Part shown: positions 45,009-53,494 of the stretch, in pieces
Position numbering within the stretch: the first letter of the stretch is position 1
Layout of the letters: every line of letters starts with the position of its first letter
NCBI RefSeq assembly: GCF_900240945.1
Contig: NZ_OESG01000014.1
Location: forward strand, 2,400,015 to 2,464,014
Direction: 5' to 3'
Length of the DNA: 64,000 nucleotides
From: Mycobacterium sp. 3519A
GTDB taxonomy: Bacteria > Actinomycetota > Actinomycetes > Mycobacteriales > Mycobacteriaceae
Translations under genes and position numbers: made by a program
Notes under the pieces: model-generated
What the model saw: the letters and a program-made list of their open reading frames with translations, nothing else
Databases searched by the model: none
What the model was told of the DNA's origin: nothing

Positions 45009-46394
45009 ATGCAGCAGAGCGACAAGCCAATCATCGAAACCGACGTCGTCGTCATCGGAGCCGGTTACTCCGGTCTGGCGGCAGCGCTGCAGCTGCACGA
45101 CGCCGGTGTCGATGTTCAGGTGTGCGAGGCAGCGTCACGGGTGGGCGGCCGCGTTCACTCCGAGCAGGTTGCCGGCATTCGACTCGACCATGGCGGGCAG
45201 TGGGTGGGCCCGACGCAGACCGCGCTTCTCGAGTTGGCCGACCGTTTCGGGTGCATGACGTTTCAGACCTGGGAAACGGGTCGGCAGCTCGAGATCTGGT
45301 CCGACGGCGGCTGTTTCGACTCTTCCGGCCCCGGCGGGGCTGAATACGACAGAGTCACCGGTTTGCTCGACGGCATGGCGCGCACGGTCGACGTCGAAGA
45401 GCCGTGGCAGACGGCGAACTTCCTCGACTGGGACGCCCAGTCCGCCCAGGACTTCTTCTGCAGCCAAACCCAGGATCGGGACGCCCGCATGCGTCTGGAC
45501 CTGTTCGTACAGGGCTTGTGGTGTGCTGAACCCCGCGACATCTCGCTGTTTCATGTGCTGTTCTATCTCGCCGCGGCCGGCGGATATGACCAGTTGATGG
45601 AGACCCGTGGAGCGGCCCAGGACAGCCGTTTCTGTGACGGCGCCGATGCGGTCGCGCTCGCGGTGGCCGACATCCTCGGCGACCGGGTGCGCCTTGGTGA
45701 CCGCGTCGACGCGGTGCATTACCAGGCCTCCGGCGTGCGTGTCGACGCCGCTACGGCCGTCGTGCGCGCACGCCGGGCGATCGTCGCGGTGCCACCACCC
45801 GCGCTGAAGGCCATCGAATTCGACCCGCCGTTGCCTGCGCACCGAGTGGGTTGGGCCGAGGCCAATCCGATGGGGCGGGTGGTCAAACTGCACGCGGTGT
45901 ACCCGACACCGTTCTGGCGGACCGCTGGCCTGTCCGGCATCGCCACGCTCTACGGCCGCGGCCCGGTGACGGTAATGTTCGACAACTCGCCTGCCGATGC
46001 CTGCCACGGTGCGTTGGTGGGATTCGTCTACGGCGACATCGCCGATGAATGGTCGGCCCGCACGCAAGAAGAGCGTCGGGAAGCGGCGTTGCGGTGCTTC
46101 GCCGACGTGGTCGGGGAAGAGGCGCTGGAACCGATCGCGTACACCGAAAAAGACTGGTGCCGAGACCAATTCGTCCGCGGCGGGTACGAGGCCTACGCCA
46201 CGCCGGGCGCGTGGTCGGCGCATGCGCGCCACGGCTGGCGAGAGCCCATCGCTGCGCTGCATTGGGCAGGCAGCGAAACCGCAACCAAGTGGAACGGGTA
46301 CATCGACGGCGCCATCTCGGCGGGCTACCGGGCTGCGCAGGAAGTGCAATGGGCACTCGGTGCCACGGCGTTGGTAGCCGAGAAGCACAATTGA
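45009..46394 (+). CDS. Flavin-containing amine oxidase (MAO-like)
   Basis: A 461-residue FAD enzyme with VVVIGAGYSGLAAALQL (13-29), the GG doublet VGGRVHS and LDHGGQWVGPTQ, then the C-terminal flavin-site motif ALHWAGSETATKWNGYIDGA. This is the monoamine oxidase/putrescine oxidase family, which converts primary amines to aldehydes, ammonia and peroxide. ATG 45009 is nine bases after the second direct repeat. The divergent APC permease probably supplies the amine. The regulator gene follows directly after its stop. Confidence 0.9.
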   Translation: MQQSDKPIIETDVVVIGAGYSGLAAALQLHDAGVDVQVCEAASRVGGRVHSEQVAGIRLDHGGQWVGPTQTALLELADRFGCMTFQTWETGRQLEIWSDGGCFDSSGPGGAEYDRVTGLLDGMARTVDVEEPWQTANFLDWDAQSAQDFFCSQTQDRDARMRLDLFVQGLWCAEPRDISLFHVLFYLAAAGGYDQLMETRGAAQDSRFCDGADAVALAVADILGDRVRLGDRVDAVHYQASGVRVDAATAVVRARRAIVAVPPPALKAIEFDPPLPAHRVGWAEANPMGRVVKLHAVYPTPFWRTAGLSGIATLYGRGPVTVMFDNSPADACHGALVGFVYGDIADEWSARTQEERREAALRCFADVVGEEALEPIAYTEKDWCRDQFVRGGYEAYATPGAWSAHARHGWREPIAALHWAGSETATKWNGYIDGAISAGYRAAQEVQWALGATALVAEKHN

Positions 46395-46396
46395 GT

Positions 46397-47299
46397 GTGC
46401 CTATCACCTCGAAGGACGATGCGGGCGAGACACTGGGTGACCGGATACGACTTGTCATCAGGTCATTGGAGATCAGTCAGCGCGAGTTCGCCGAGCGAAT
46501 CGGGATGGATCCGACCGCGCTGTCGAAGGCTCTGGCAGGCATCAGGAGGCTGAGCGAGGACGAGGTTGCGGCGATCGCCGGCCTCGGCAACGTCTCCAGG
46601 AAATATCTGATGACCGGAACGGGTCGCCGCCCACGCATCCGCACCGCCGATGGGGTGACGAAGCTACGAGAGCGCAGTGAAGCGATCAACGCCCAGGCGC
46701 GTCGCGCACAGATCGTGGAATCGACCGCCCGCCTGATCGCCCGGCGCGGGTTTCACAACGTCCGGGTGGCCGACATCGCGGAGGCGTGCGGCACCAGCAG
46801 CGCGACCATCCATCACTACTTTCCGAGTAAGCGGCACGCGTTGCGCGCCGCCCTCGACCACTATGCCGAGCGGTTGTTCGCGCGCCTGGAGGCCGAGTTC
46901 GAGAAGGCCGGTGACACCGTGGACAAGCTGCGCCGCCTCATCGAAGTGCAGCTGATCACCACCGAGCAGGATGCCGACGAATGGTCGATCTGGATCCAGT
47001 CGTGGAATGAGGCGATCCTGCATTCGGAACTGCGCGACTTCCAACACAACGTGTACGGCCGCTGGCGCGGAATCGTGCTGGACCTGGTGCGGTCCTGCCA
47101 ACGCGAGGGCATCGGTACGACGGCTGACGCCGAGACATTGGTCAGCCGCTTCACCAGCATGGTCGACGGGCTGGCGATCCAGTTGCTCGCGGGTACGGCC
47201 GACGTGTCCACCGAGACGATGCGAGACCTGCTGCTCGACGCGTTCGAGCCGCACATCAGCCTCCGGAAGGCTAGGAAGAAGGCGCGAGCGTCTCGATGA
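46397..47299 (+). CDS. Double-HTH regulator: XRE domain fused to TetR
   Basis: About 300 residues. Residues 14-73 form a Cro/CI-type HTH (LEISQREFAERIGMDPTALS, KALAGIRRLSEDEV) and residues 102-150 a TetR HTH (RRAQIVESTARLIARRGFHN, VADIAEACGTSSATIHHYF), followed by a TetR-like ligand domain. GTG 46397 is three bases past the amine oxidase stop; TTG 46391 overlapping it (TTGA) is possible. It probably controls the amine oxidase and APC permease through the repeats at 44897-44999. Its 3' end overlaps the convergent TetR gene by 29 bases. Confidence 0.82.
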   Translation: MPITSKDDAGETLGDRIRLVIRSLEISQREFAERIGMDPTALSKALAGIRRLSEDEVAAIAGLGNVSRKYLMTGTGRRPRIRTADGVTKLRERSEAINAQARRAQIVESTARLIARRGFHNVRVADIAEACGTSSATIHHYFPSKRHALRAALDHYAERLFARLEAEFEKAGDTVDKLRRLIEVQLITTEQDADEWSIWIQSWNEAILHSELRDFQHNVYGRWRGIVLDLVRSCQREGIGTTADAETLVSRFTSMVDGLAIQLLAGTADVSTETMRDLLLDAFEPHISLRKARKKARASR

Positions 47300-47867
47300 A
47301 CCGCTCGCAGGTGGCCCGCATACGTTCACGCGTGAGATGCGTGGACTGGGTGAGTACCTGGATGGCGAGTCCGTCGAGCAGTCCCACGAGCATGTCCGTC
47401 GCGTCGTCGGGATCCGCTGCGCGCAGCGATCCTCCGGCGATGCCCGCCCGCACGGTGGCTCCAACGATGTCGCGCCATTCTCCGTACACCGTGTCGTTGA
47501 GTTGTTGCAGGGCGGGGTTGTTCAGCGCGGCGGCCCACAGTTCGACCCATACCCGCCATGCTGTCGTCGTGGCCGGGTCGGCGGGCAGATAGGACTCCAC
47601 CAACTGAAGCAGGCGTGGCAACGGGTCCTTGACCTCTTCCATGATCCATCGTCGCCGCGCGAGGGAATCCTGGAAGTTGTATTCGAACGCGGCATGCAGC
47701 AGCGCGTCTTTGGTGTCGAAGTAGTAGTGCACCATGCCGCTGCTGACCCCGGCGCGGCGCGCGACGTCGGCGATACGCACGTCGCGGAAGCCGCGTTCGG
47801 CGATCGTCTGACAGGCGGCCTGCAGGATCTGGTCGCGGCGCTCGCGCTCGACGTTGGGACGCGGCAT
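47271..47867 (-). CDS. TetR-family regulator (BetI-like)
   Basis: A 198-residue regulator with TetR HTH (RRDQILQAACQTIAERGFRD, VRIADVARRAGVSSGMVHYY) and a C-terminal ligand domain similar to BetI-type proteins. It is the third gene of the leftward acyl-CoA synthetase/dehydrogenase operon, 33 bases after the dehydrogenase stop. The perfect palindrome at 51130-51155 upstream of that operon is its probable operator. The effector may be an acyl-CoA or the free acid. Confidence 0.88.
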   Translation of the reverse strand: MPRPNVERERRDQILQAACQTIAERGFRDVRIADVARRAGVSSGMVHYYFDTKDALLHAAFEYNFQDSLARRRWIMEEVKDPLPRLLQLVESYLPADPATTTAWRVWVELWAAALNNPALQQLNDTVYGEWRDIVGATVRAGIAGGSLRAADPDDATDMLVGLLDGLAIQVLTQSTHLTRERMRATCERFIETLAPSS

Positions 47868-47900
47868 CGATCGTGCCCCCCTTCCGCTACCGGGACAGGT

Positions 47901-49070
47901 TCAACAGACCTCGCAAAGGTTGCGGGAGATGACGATGCGCATGATATCGGAGGTACCTTCCTCGATCTCCTCCAGTTTCGCGTCGCGCATCCACTGCTCG
48001 ACTGGGTACTCCCGCGAGTAGCCCCAGCCCCCGAGTGTCTGTACGGCACCGTGCGTCACGAACATCGCCGTCTCGGAGGCGGTGAGTTTCGCCATCGCGG
48101 CGAGGCCGGTCACGTTGGCGCCCTGATCGATCGCACGTGCGGCGTGCAGCACCATCAGACGCGCGGTCTCGATCCGGGTGGCCATGTCGGCAAGCCGAAA
48201 ACCCACCGCCTGATGCTCGATGATCGGTTTACCGAACTGAATTCGCGTGCGAGCGTAGTTCAGCGCGTACTCGTAGGCCGCGCGGGCCACCCCGACCGCC
48301 GCGGCGCCGAGGACGATGCGGGAGATGTCGAACGTCTTCATCAGGCCGTAGAAGCCCTGCCCCTCTTCACCGAGGCGGTCCTGCTCGGGCACGAAGACGT
48401 CGTCGAAGAACAGTTCGCGGCACACGATGGCACGCTGACCCATCTTGCGCATCGGCTCTCCCCACGAGAAGCCCGGTGCGTCCTTGGTGAGCAGGAAGGC
48501 GCTGACGCCGCGGGCGCCTGCGGTGCGGTCGGTCTTCGCGAACACGACATACTGCTCTGCCGCACCGCCGTTGGAGATCCAGGCCTTCTGCCCGTTGAGC
48601 CGGTAGCCGCCGTCGACGCGGGTGGCGGTGGTGGTCATGGAGGCGGCGTCGGAACCTGATCCGGGTTCGGTGGTGGCCAGCGCCGTCATCGGCGGTTTGG
48701 GCCCGGTCAACGGCGAGAGCCACTTGTGCTTCTGCTCGTCGCTGCCGAGCGCCATCAACGGATCGCTGAAAAACCCGTTGGAACACACCAGGTTTCCGAT
48801 ACCCGGATCACCGAAGCACAACTCCTCTTGAACCAGACACTGAGTGAACACGTCGGTCATGCCGCCCCCGCCGTAGGCCTCGTCGATCATGAAATCGGTG
48901 ATCCCCACCTCGGCGGCCTTGTGGAAGATGTCCACCGGGGTGTGCACGTCTGCTTCGTCGATCTCGCGGCCGCGCGGCCGAATCTCCTTCTCCGCGAAAT
49001 CGCGACACACTTTCACGATTTCGCGCTGCTCATCGGTCAGCGGCCATGGCTCAGTGCGGGTGGTGGTCAC
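47901..49070 (-). CDS. Acyl-CoA dehydrogenase
   Basis: A 389-residue ACAD from GTG 49070 with AAAGG upstream. Family signatures are TALATTEPGSGSDAASM (flavin-substrate loop), NGQKAWISNG and, near the end, QTLGGWGYSREYPVEQWMRD, then KLEEIEEGTSDIMRIVISR with the catalytic Glu expected in EGTS. It oxidises an acyl-CoA to the enoyl-CoA, passing electrons to ETF. The GTGA overlap with the acyl-CoA synthetase stop shows tight coupling: the synthetase would activate the acid and this enzyme would start its oxidation. Confidence 0.92.
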   Translation of the reverse strand: MTTTRTEPWPLTDEQREIVKVCRDFAEKEIRPRGREIDEADVHTPVDIFHKAAEVGITDFMIDEAYGGGGMTDVFTQCLVQEELCFGDPGIGNLVCSNGFFSDPLMALGSDEQKHKWLSPLTGPKPPMTALATTEPGSGSDAASMTTTATRVDGGYRLNGQKAWISNGGAAEQYVVFAKTDRTAGARGVSAFLLTKDAPGFSWGEPMRKMGQRAIVCRELFFDDVFVPEQDRLGEEGQGFYGLMKTFDISRIVLGAAAVGVARAAYEYALNYARTRIQFGKPIIEHQAVGFRLADMATRIETARLMVLHAARAIDQGANVTGLAAMAKLTASETAMFVTHGAVQTLGGWGYSREYPVEQWMRDAKLEEIEEGTSDIMRIVISRNLCEVC

Positions 49071-51106
49071 GGTTGTGCCTTTCTTGATGTGTTGTCGGAC
49101 GCGATGATCAGCGCGTCGACGGCCACGAGGCCGTCGGGGCCGGCAAGCACCGGGTTGACTTCGACCTCCGAGACGTTCTGCAGAGCAGCGACGAGTTCGG
49201 AGACGGCGACGATCGCCGTCGTGACGGCTTCGATGTCGACGGGCGGCCGGCCACGCCACCCGTGCAGCAGCGGCGCGCACATCAGTCGGTCGAGCATGGC
49301 GTGGGCGGTGGTGCGGTCGACCGGCGCCAATTCGGTTGCGACGTCGCGGTGCAACTCGGCCTCGGTGCCGCCGGCTCCGACCATCACCACCGGGCCCAGA
49401 CTGGGGTCTCGTCGGCCGCCGATGATCATCTCGACGGTGTGGGGTCGGCGGTGCTGCTCTTCGACGACGTAGTCGCCACGGCCGAGGCGGGCCACCATGT
49501 CGGCGTATGCCGCGGCGAGTTGCGCGACATCCGGGATGCCGAGTTGTACCGCACGCGCTTCGCTCTTGTGCTCGATCCAGTCGGCCTTCAGGACGTAGGG
49601 CGGCATCAGATCGGCCACCGCGGCCAGGTCGTTGTCGCTGCACACTCGAACGTTTCGCGGAAATCCGATGCCGGATTGTGCCAGCATTCGTTGTGCGCCA
49701 AGGTAACCGGGTTCGATGGGCTCGGTGCGCGGGTCACAGTAGGGCAGTGCGCGACCGGATCGGACCAGTCGATGGGTGTCGGCCAGTGCCTGCAGCGCCG
49801 CCTCGACGCAGCCGTAGACCGGGACGCCCCGCGACCGCATCGCTGTCGAGGCGGCATTGGGTTCGGCCATCGAGTGCACCAGCAGCGGTGTGCCGGTGAT
49901 CGCGGGGACATCTCCCAGCGTGTTGACGACGTCGAGTTCGGCTGCGGCCAGTGACGGTATGTCGTCGCCGTAGCTGCCGAAGTAGCCGGTCAGCAGGACC
50001 GCGTCGACTTCGGTTGAGGCGGCGAGGGTTTCGACGATACGGGCGTAGTTGGTCAGGTCCTCCTCGCCCGCGCCTGCCAGGTCGACGGGGTTATTGGTCG
50101 CCGCGGCGCTTGGCAGATGACGGCGCAGTGCCGATTGCAGCGCTTCGGAGAACCGAGGCACCTGCAACCCGGCACGGTCGGCGACATCGGCGGCGATACC
50201 GGTCTGTCCGCCGCTGTCGCCGACAATCGCCACACGATTGCCCGACGGCATACGTGTCGTCAGTATCAGATTCGCAAGGTGAACCAACTGGGTCGGCGTT
50301 GCCACCCGGATGGCGCCCGCCGCGCGCACCGCGGCGTCGACGATGTCGGTGGACGACGTTAGCGAGCCTGTGTGGGAGCGCGCCAACCGGGTGCTGGCTT
50401 CGCTCGCTCCCACAGTAAGCGCCAGCGTGTATTTGCCCGCCGCCCGCAACATGTCAATGGCGTCGACGATCGCCCGGCCATCTGTGAAGCTTTCCAGGTA
50501 CAGGGCGACGACTTTGGTGGCGCCGTGGTCGACGAGGTCGAGGAGGGTTTCGGCGGCGGTGACGTCGGACTGGTTGCCGATCGAGACGAATCGCGAGATC
50601 CCGAGTCCGCTGCGGGCGGCCAGATTGGCGATCTCCGAACCCAGTTGACCACTTTGCGAGACGACCGCGATGGCGCCGGGCGTGAACGAACCCCATGCCA
50701 ACTGCAGGTCGGTCGAGGCGTCGTAGAGGCCAAGGCTGTTCATGCCGATCAGTCGTGCTCCGCCGGCGCGGATGCGAGTGGCGAGAGCCTGCTCGTCTGC
50801 TACGCCGGAGGTGATGCCCAGGAAGGCTCGCACACCCAGGGCCAGCGCGTCTTCGACGACCGAGGGGATGTGCCGGGGCGGTACGCACAGGGCGACCAAC
50901 TCGGGAACAGAGTCGAGGTCACCGAGTTGGGCGTGGCTGCCCGCGTCGAGAATGCGTGCGCCGCTTCGATTTATGAGGGACACGGTGCGGCGGTGGCGTC
51001 CGGCCAGCGCGCCGCGCGCCACCCAGTGCCCCCACTTGGCCGGGTCGGCGCTGGCGCCCACGACTGCGACCGACGCCGGGTCCCTGAAGGCCGTGAGGTC
51101 TGAAAT
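49067..51106 (-). CDS. ADP-forming acyl-CoA synthetase, apparent ATT start
   Basis: A fused alpha-beta ADP-forming acyl-CoA synthetase, about 679 residues: N-terminal CoA-binding domain (FRDPASVAVVGASADPAKWG), succinyl-CoA-ligase-like middle (VSQSGQLGSEIANLAARSG; VAIVGDSGGQTG) and C-terminal ATP-grasp (YVLKADWIEHKSEARAV; VSEVEVNPVLAG). It makes acyl-CoA from a carboxylic acid, ATP and CoA. The first ordinary start codon (GTG 51061) would cut off the first beta strand of the CoA domain. ATT at 51106-51104 encodes the first residue of I-SDLTAF, matching the family start MSDL, and has GAGGAG five bases upstream. I therefore use ATT. It is first in the operon under palindrome 51130-51155. Confidence 0.82.
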   Translation of the reverse strand: MSDLTAFRDPASVAVVGASADPAKWGHWVARGALAGRHRRTVSLINRSGARILDAGSHAQLGDLDSVPELVALCVPPRHIPSVVEDALALGVRAFLGITSGVADEQALATRIRAGGARLIGMNSLGLYDASTDLQLAWGSFTPGAIAVVSQSGQLGSEIANLAARSGLGISRFVSIGNQSDVTAAETLLDLVDHGATKVVALYLESFTDGRAIVDAIDMLRAAGKYTLALTVGASEASTRLARSHTGSLTSSTDIVDAAVRAAGAIRVATPTQLVHLANLILTTRMPSGNRVAIVGDSGGQTGIAADVADRAGLQVPRFSEALQSALRRHLPSAAATNNPVDLAGAGEEDLTNYARIVETLAASTEVDAVLLTGYFGSYGDDIPSLAAAELDVVNTLGDVPAITGTPLLVHSMAEPNAASTAMRSRGVPVYGCVEAALQALADTHRLVRSGRALPYCDPRTEPIEPGYLGAQRMLAQSGIGFPRNVRVCSDNDLAAVADLMPPYVLKADWIEHKSEARAVQLGIPDVAQLAAAYADMVARLGRGDYVVEEQHRRPHTVEMIIGGRRDPSLGPVVMVGAGGTEAELHRDVATELAPVDRTTAHAMLDRLMCAPLLHGWRGRPPVDIEAVTTAIVAVSELVAALQNVSEVEVNPVLAGPDGLVAVDALIIASDNTSRKAQP

Positions 51107-51129
51107 TTCGACTCCTCGAGCGGGACAGG

Positions 51130-51155
51130 TAAATAACTGATTGATCAGTTATTTA
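51130..51155. promoter_or_regulatory. Perfect 26-bp palindrome, TetR-type operator
   Basis: Arms TAAATAACTGAT (51130-51141) and ATCAGTTATTTA (51144-51155) are perfectly complementary around TG. It lies 24 bases before the acyl-CoA synthetase start and is AT-rich against the GC-rich background. The TetR gene of the same operon is the likely binder. Confidence 0.75.
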
Positions 51156-51655
51156 TAGGCCGAGCGCGGTCGGCAGGTCAAGACCAGACTGTGGCGGCTG
51201 AACGAAATGTGAACGCTTGTGATCCAGCTAACACCGCGAAGGCCGCGGTCTGTTTACCACGGCGTCAACCGTCGAGCGGTCATGCGTAGGTGGGGACCGG
51301 GTCAGCGTTGGCGAGGAGTTTGCTGGTGTGTCGGGTGTGATCTAGGGCTCACTTTCGCCCGCAAACATAAGAAAGCGTTACCGAAACGTTGTCGGCAATT
51401 GATCTCTAATCGGTTGCCAGGAAGCTGAATAAGCTTGTTGACGCGCTAAATTGCGTTGCCAGTCAAACATAACGACTGCATAACGAAGAGTTTCCTAAGC
51501 GCCGTCTGAGAGGATCGGCGGTGATTCTGCGGCTCGACGAAGTCACGCGGCCGTAACACGCATTTTCGTCGCTAGACTCGTTTCAGATCGCGCCGAACAG
51601 GCGCTGATAGACGTGAAATCTAGGGCCGGTGCACGCCATACCGGCGGAGGTACCG
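51156..51655. other. Long divergent intergenic region, AT-richer, no gene
   Basis: 500 bases between the acyl-CoA synthetase operon and the beta-propeller gene. It is richer in A and T than the surroundings (for example around 51360-51500). No open frame has both a ribosome site and family similarity. It probably holds the propeller gene's promoter and a long leader; I see no recognisable riboswitch. Confidence 0.45.
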
Positions 51656-52699
51656 ATGAAGATGGCTAACTTTTTGTTGCCCAAGGGCATCAGCGAGTCG
51701 CATGTGAATATTGAGTCGACCGAGGATCCGCACGCCGCACTTGTCGGTACTGTCGCGGTCCAGCGCGGCCCGATCGGCGGCATCGCGACGGGCGACGCCG
51801 TCGTCGTCACCAACTACGGCGACGACAGCGTCTCGTTCCTCAACCCGCACACCATGGCCGTCGAGCAGACCATCGGCGTCCCCGGTGAGCCGTTCGGCGT
51901 CGTCGTCTCGAATGACCGCGCCTACGTCAGCGCCTCGTCTGAGAACCACGACATCGTCTCGGTGATCGACACGACCGCCAGGACGGTCATCGCGACGTAC
52001 CCGTTGGCGTTCGGCATCACGGCGCTGGCCATCAGCCCGGACGGTAAGCGGGTGTATGCCGGCCGGACCGCCGATGACCACGTCGACGTCGCGGTCATCG
52101 ACACCACCGCCGAGCGGGTGGGCACCATCGACGTCGCGACGGGCGCGGGCATCGGTATCGACGCTGTCATGGTCGACCCGACCGGTAAGCGACTGTATGT
52201 CGCCACCACCGACGTCCGCGGCAGCCAACTGGTGGTCATCGACGCCGAGACCACCCGCGTCGACCGCAAGGTGTGGGTGGGCGCCCCGATCCGCGACATC
52301 GCGTTCGCCGACGGCAGTGTGTACGTCCTGACCTCCGACCGCACCCGCGGCGGTGCGATCAGCGTCATCGACATGACCAGCAGCCGCGTCACCGACACCA
52401 TCGAACTGGGCATCGGCGCGCCGACCCAGATGGTGCTGGGACCGGACAAGACTCGTGCCTACGTGGTCGACTACGACCGCGTCGCGGTGGTCTGCACGCT
52501 GTCGCACGACATCGTCACCGACATCACCGTCGGAGCCCGGCCCGCTTGTGTGGCAGTCGATTCCGACGGTGACCGGCTGGTGATCGCCGACTACGCGGGC
52601 AACGTCAGCGTGTTCGCCGTCGCATCCACGCTGCCGCAGCTGTATTCGCAGTTGGTGGCCACCGAGCCGATCGCGCAACTGTTGCCCGCCGCCGTCTAG
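51656..52699 (+). CDS. YncE-like beta-propeller repeat protein
   Basis: A 347-residue protein from ATG 51656 with GGAGG six bases upstream. It is made of about seven 40-45 residue repeats containing VSVIDTTARTVI, ALAISPDGKRVYAG, VAVIDTTAERVG and RLYVATTDVRG, the YVTN/YncE propeller pattern. No signal peptide is present. Such propellers act as binding scaffolds; no enzymatic motif is visible. It stands alone, with an inverted repeat terminator after it. Confidence 0.82.
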   Translation: MKMANFLLPKGISESHVNIESTEDPHAALVGTVAVQRGPIGGIATGDAVVVTNYGDDSVSFLNPHTMAVEQTIGVPGEPFGVVVSNDRAYVSASSENHDIVSVIDTTARTVIATYPLAFGITALAISPDGKRVYAGRTADDHVDVAVIDTTAERVGTIDVATGAGIGIDAVMVDPTGKRLYVATTDVRGSQLVVIDAETTRVDRKVWVGAPIRDIAFADGSVYVLTSDRTRGGAISVIDMTSSRVTDTIELGIGAPTQMVLGPDKTRAYVVDYDRVAVVCTLSHDIVTDITVGARPACVAVDSDGDRLVIADYAGNVSVFAVASTLPQLYSQLVATEPIAQLLPAAV

Positions 52700-52704
52700 C
52701 CCTA

Positions 52705-52789
52705 GCGACCTTCTTCGCGAGCGACCGCATTTGCACAGTGAAATGCGGCGTGTCGATGTGCAGACACGGTCGCTCGCGGCAAAGGTCGC
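52705..52789. terminator. Imperfect long inverted repeat between convergent genes
   Basis: A 23-base arm (52705-52727; core CGCGAGCGACCG) pairs with 52767-52789 (core CGGTCGCTCGCG) with about three mismatches. It starts six bases after the propeller stop and ends 15 bases before the response regulator stop, so it could terminate both. It resembles the repeat at 62964-63021 in design. Confidence 0.6.
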
Positions 52790-52804
52790 GGCGAAACCGG
52801 AGGC

Positions 52805-53494
52805 TCAGCGCCAGGTGTAGCGGGTTTTCGGCCGCCCGGCCTTGCCGTAGTCGGTCTGCCGGGTGACGGTGCCCTCGTCGGCGAGCCGCTCCAGGTAACG
52901 CCACGCGGTCACCCGCGACACACCGACCTGTTTGGCCACCGCGTCCGCGGTGATGCCCTCGGCGGAATCCCGCACAGCGCGGGCGATCTCGTCGTTCGTT
53001 CCCGATGCCGCGCCCTTCGGGACGGCGGATTTGTCGGAGCTGACCCGCAATTCGGCCAGCGCCCGGTCGACCTCGGCCTGGCTGGCCGCGTCGGTGCCTG
53101 CGGGCAGGGCCTCGCGGTAGCGCCGGTAGCGCTCCAACCGGTCGCGGAAGGCCGCGAAGGTGAACGGCTTCAGCAGATACGCCAGCGCGCCGTGGCCGAC
53201 CGCGGCGCGCACCATCTCCAGGTCGCGTTCGGAGGTGATCGCGATGATGTCGGGCGCGGGACGCAGCCCGGACAGCCCCGACGCCAGTGCGATGCCGTTC
53301 GCGTCGGGCAGCCCGATGTCGAGCAGCACCAGATCGATCGGCGTCTCGGAGGCCACCGCCTCCGATGCGGCGCGCATCGCATCGCGTGCGGTGTACGCGA
53401 CCGCGGCCACCGAAAAGCCGTGCAGCCGAGCAAGATACGTCCGATGCGCCTCGGCGATCAGCGGCTCGTCCTCGACGATCAGGACGCTGATCAC
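52805..53494 (-). CDS. CitB/DcuR-type response regulator
   Basis: A 229-residue regulator. The receiver has VEDEP (acidic pocket), LLDIGLPDANG (phospho-Asp) and LLKPF (Lys). The C-terminus carries a winged-type HTH, ITADAVAKQVGVSRVTAWRY, then GRPKTRYTW, as in CitB/DctR/DpiA regulators. ATG 53494 overlaps the kinase stop (ATGA). Regulators of this class respond to citrate or C4-dicarboxylates; the DctA-type carrier at 58436 is the obvious nearby target. Confidence 0.88.
   Translation of the reverse strand: MISVLIVEDEPLIAEAHRTYLARLHGFSVAAVAYTARDAMRAASEAVASETPIDLVLLDIGLPDANGIALASGLSGLRPAPDIIAITSERDLEMVRAAVGHGALAYLLKPFTFAAFRDRLERYRRYREALPAGTDAASQAEVDRALAELRVSSDKSAVPKGAASGTNDEIARAVRDSAEGITADAVAKQVGVSRVTAWRYLERLADEGTVTRQTDYGKAGRPKTRYTWR

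Noticed and set aside
51219..51428. 69-codon frame in the long intergenic region
   Set aside because: It has no ribosome site and no recognisable protein; basic, Arg-rich translation is typical of chance frames.
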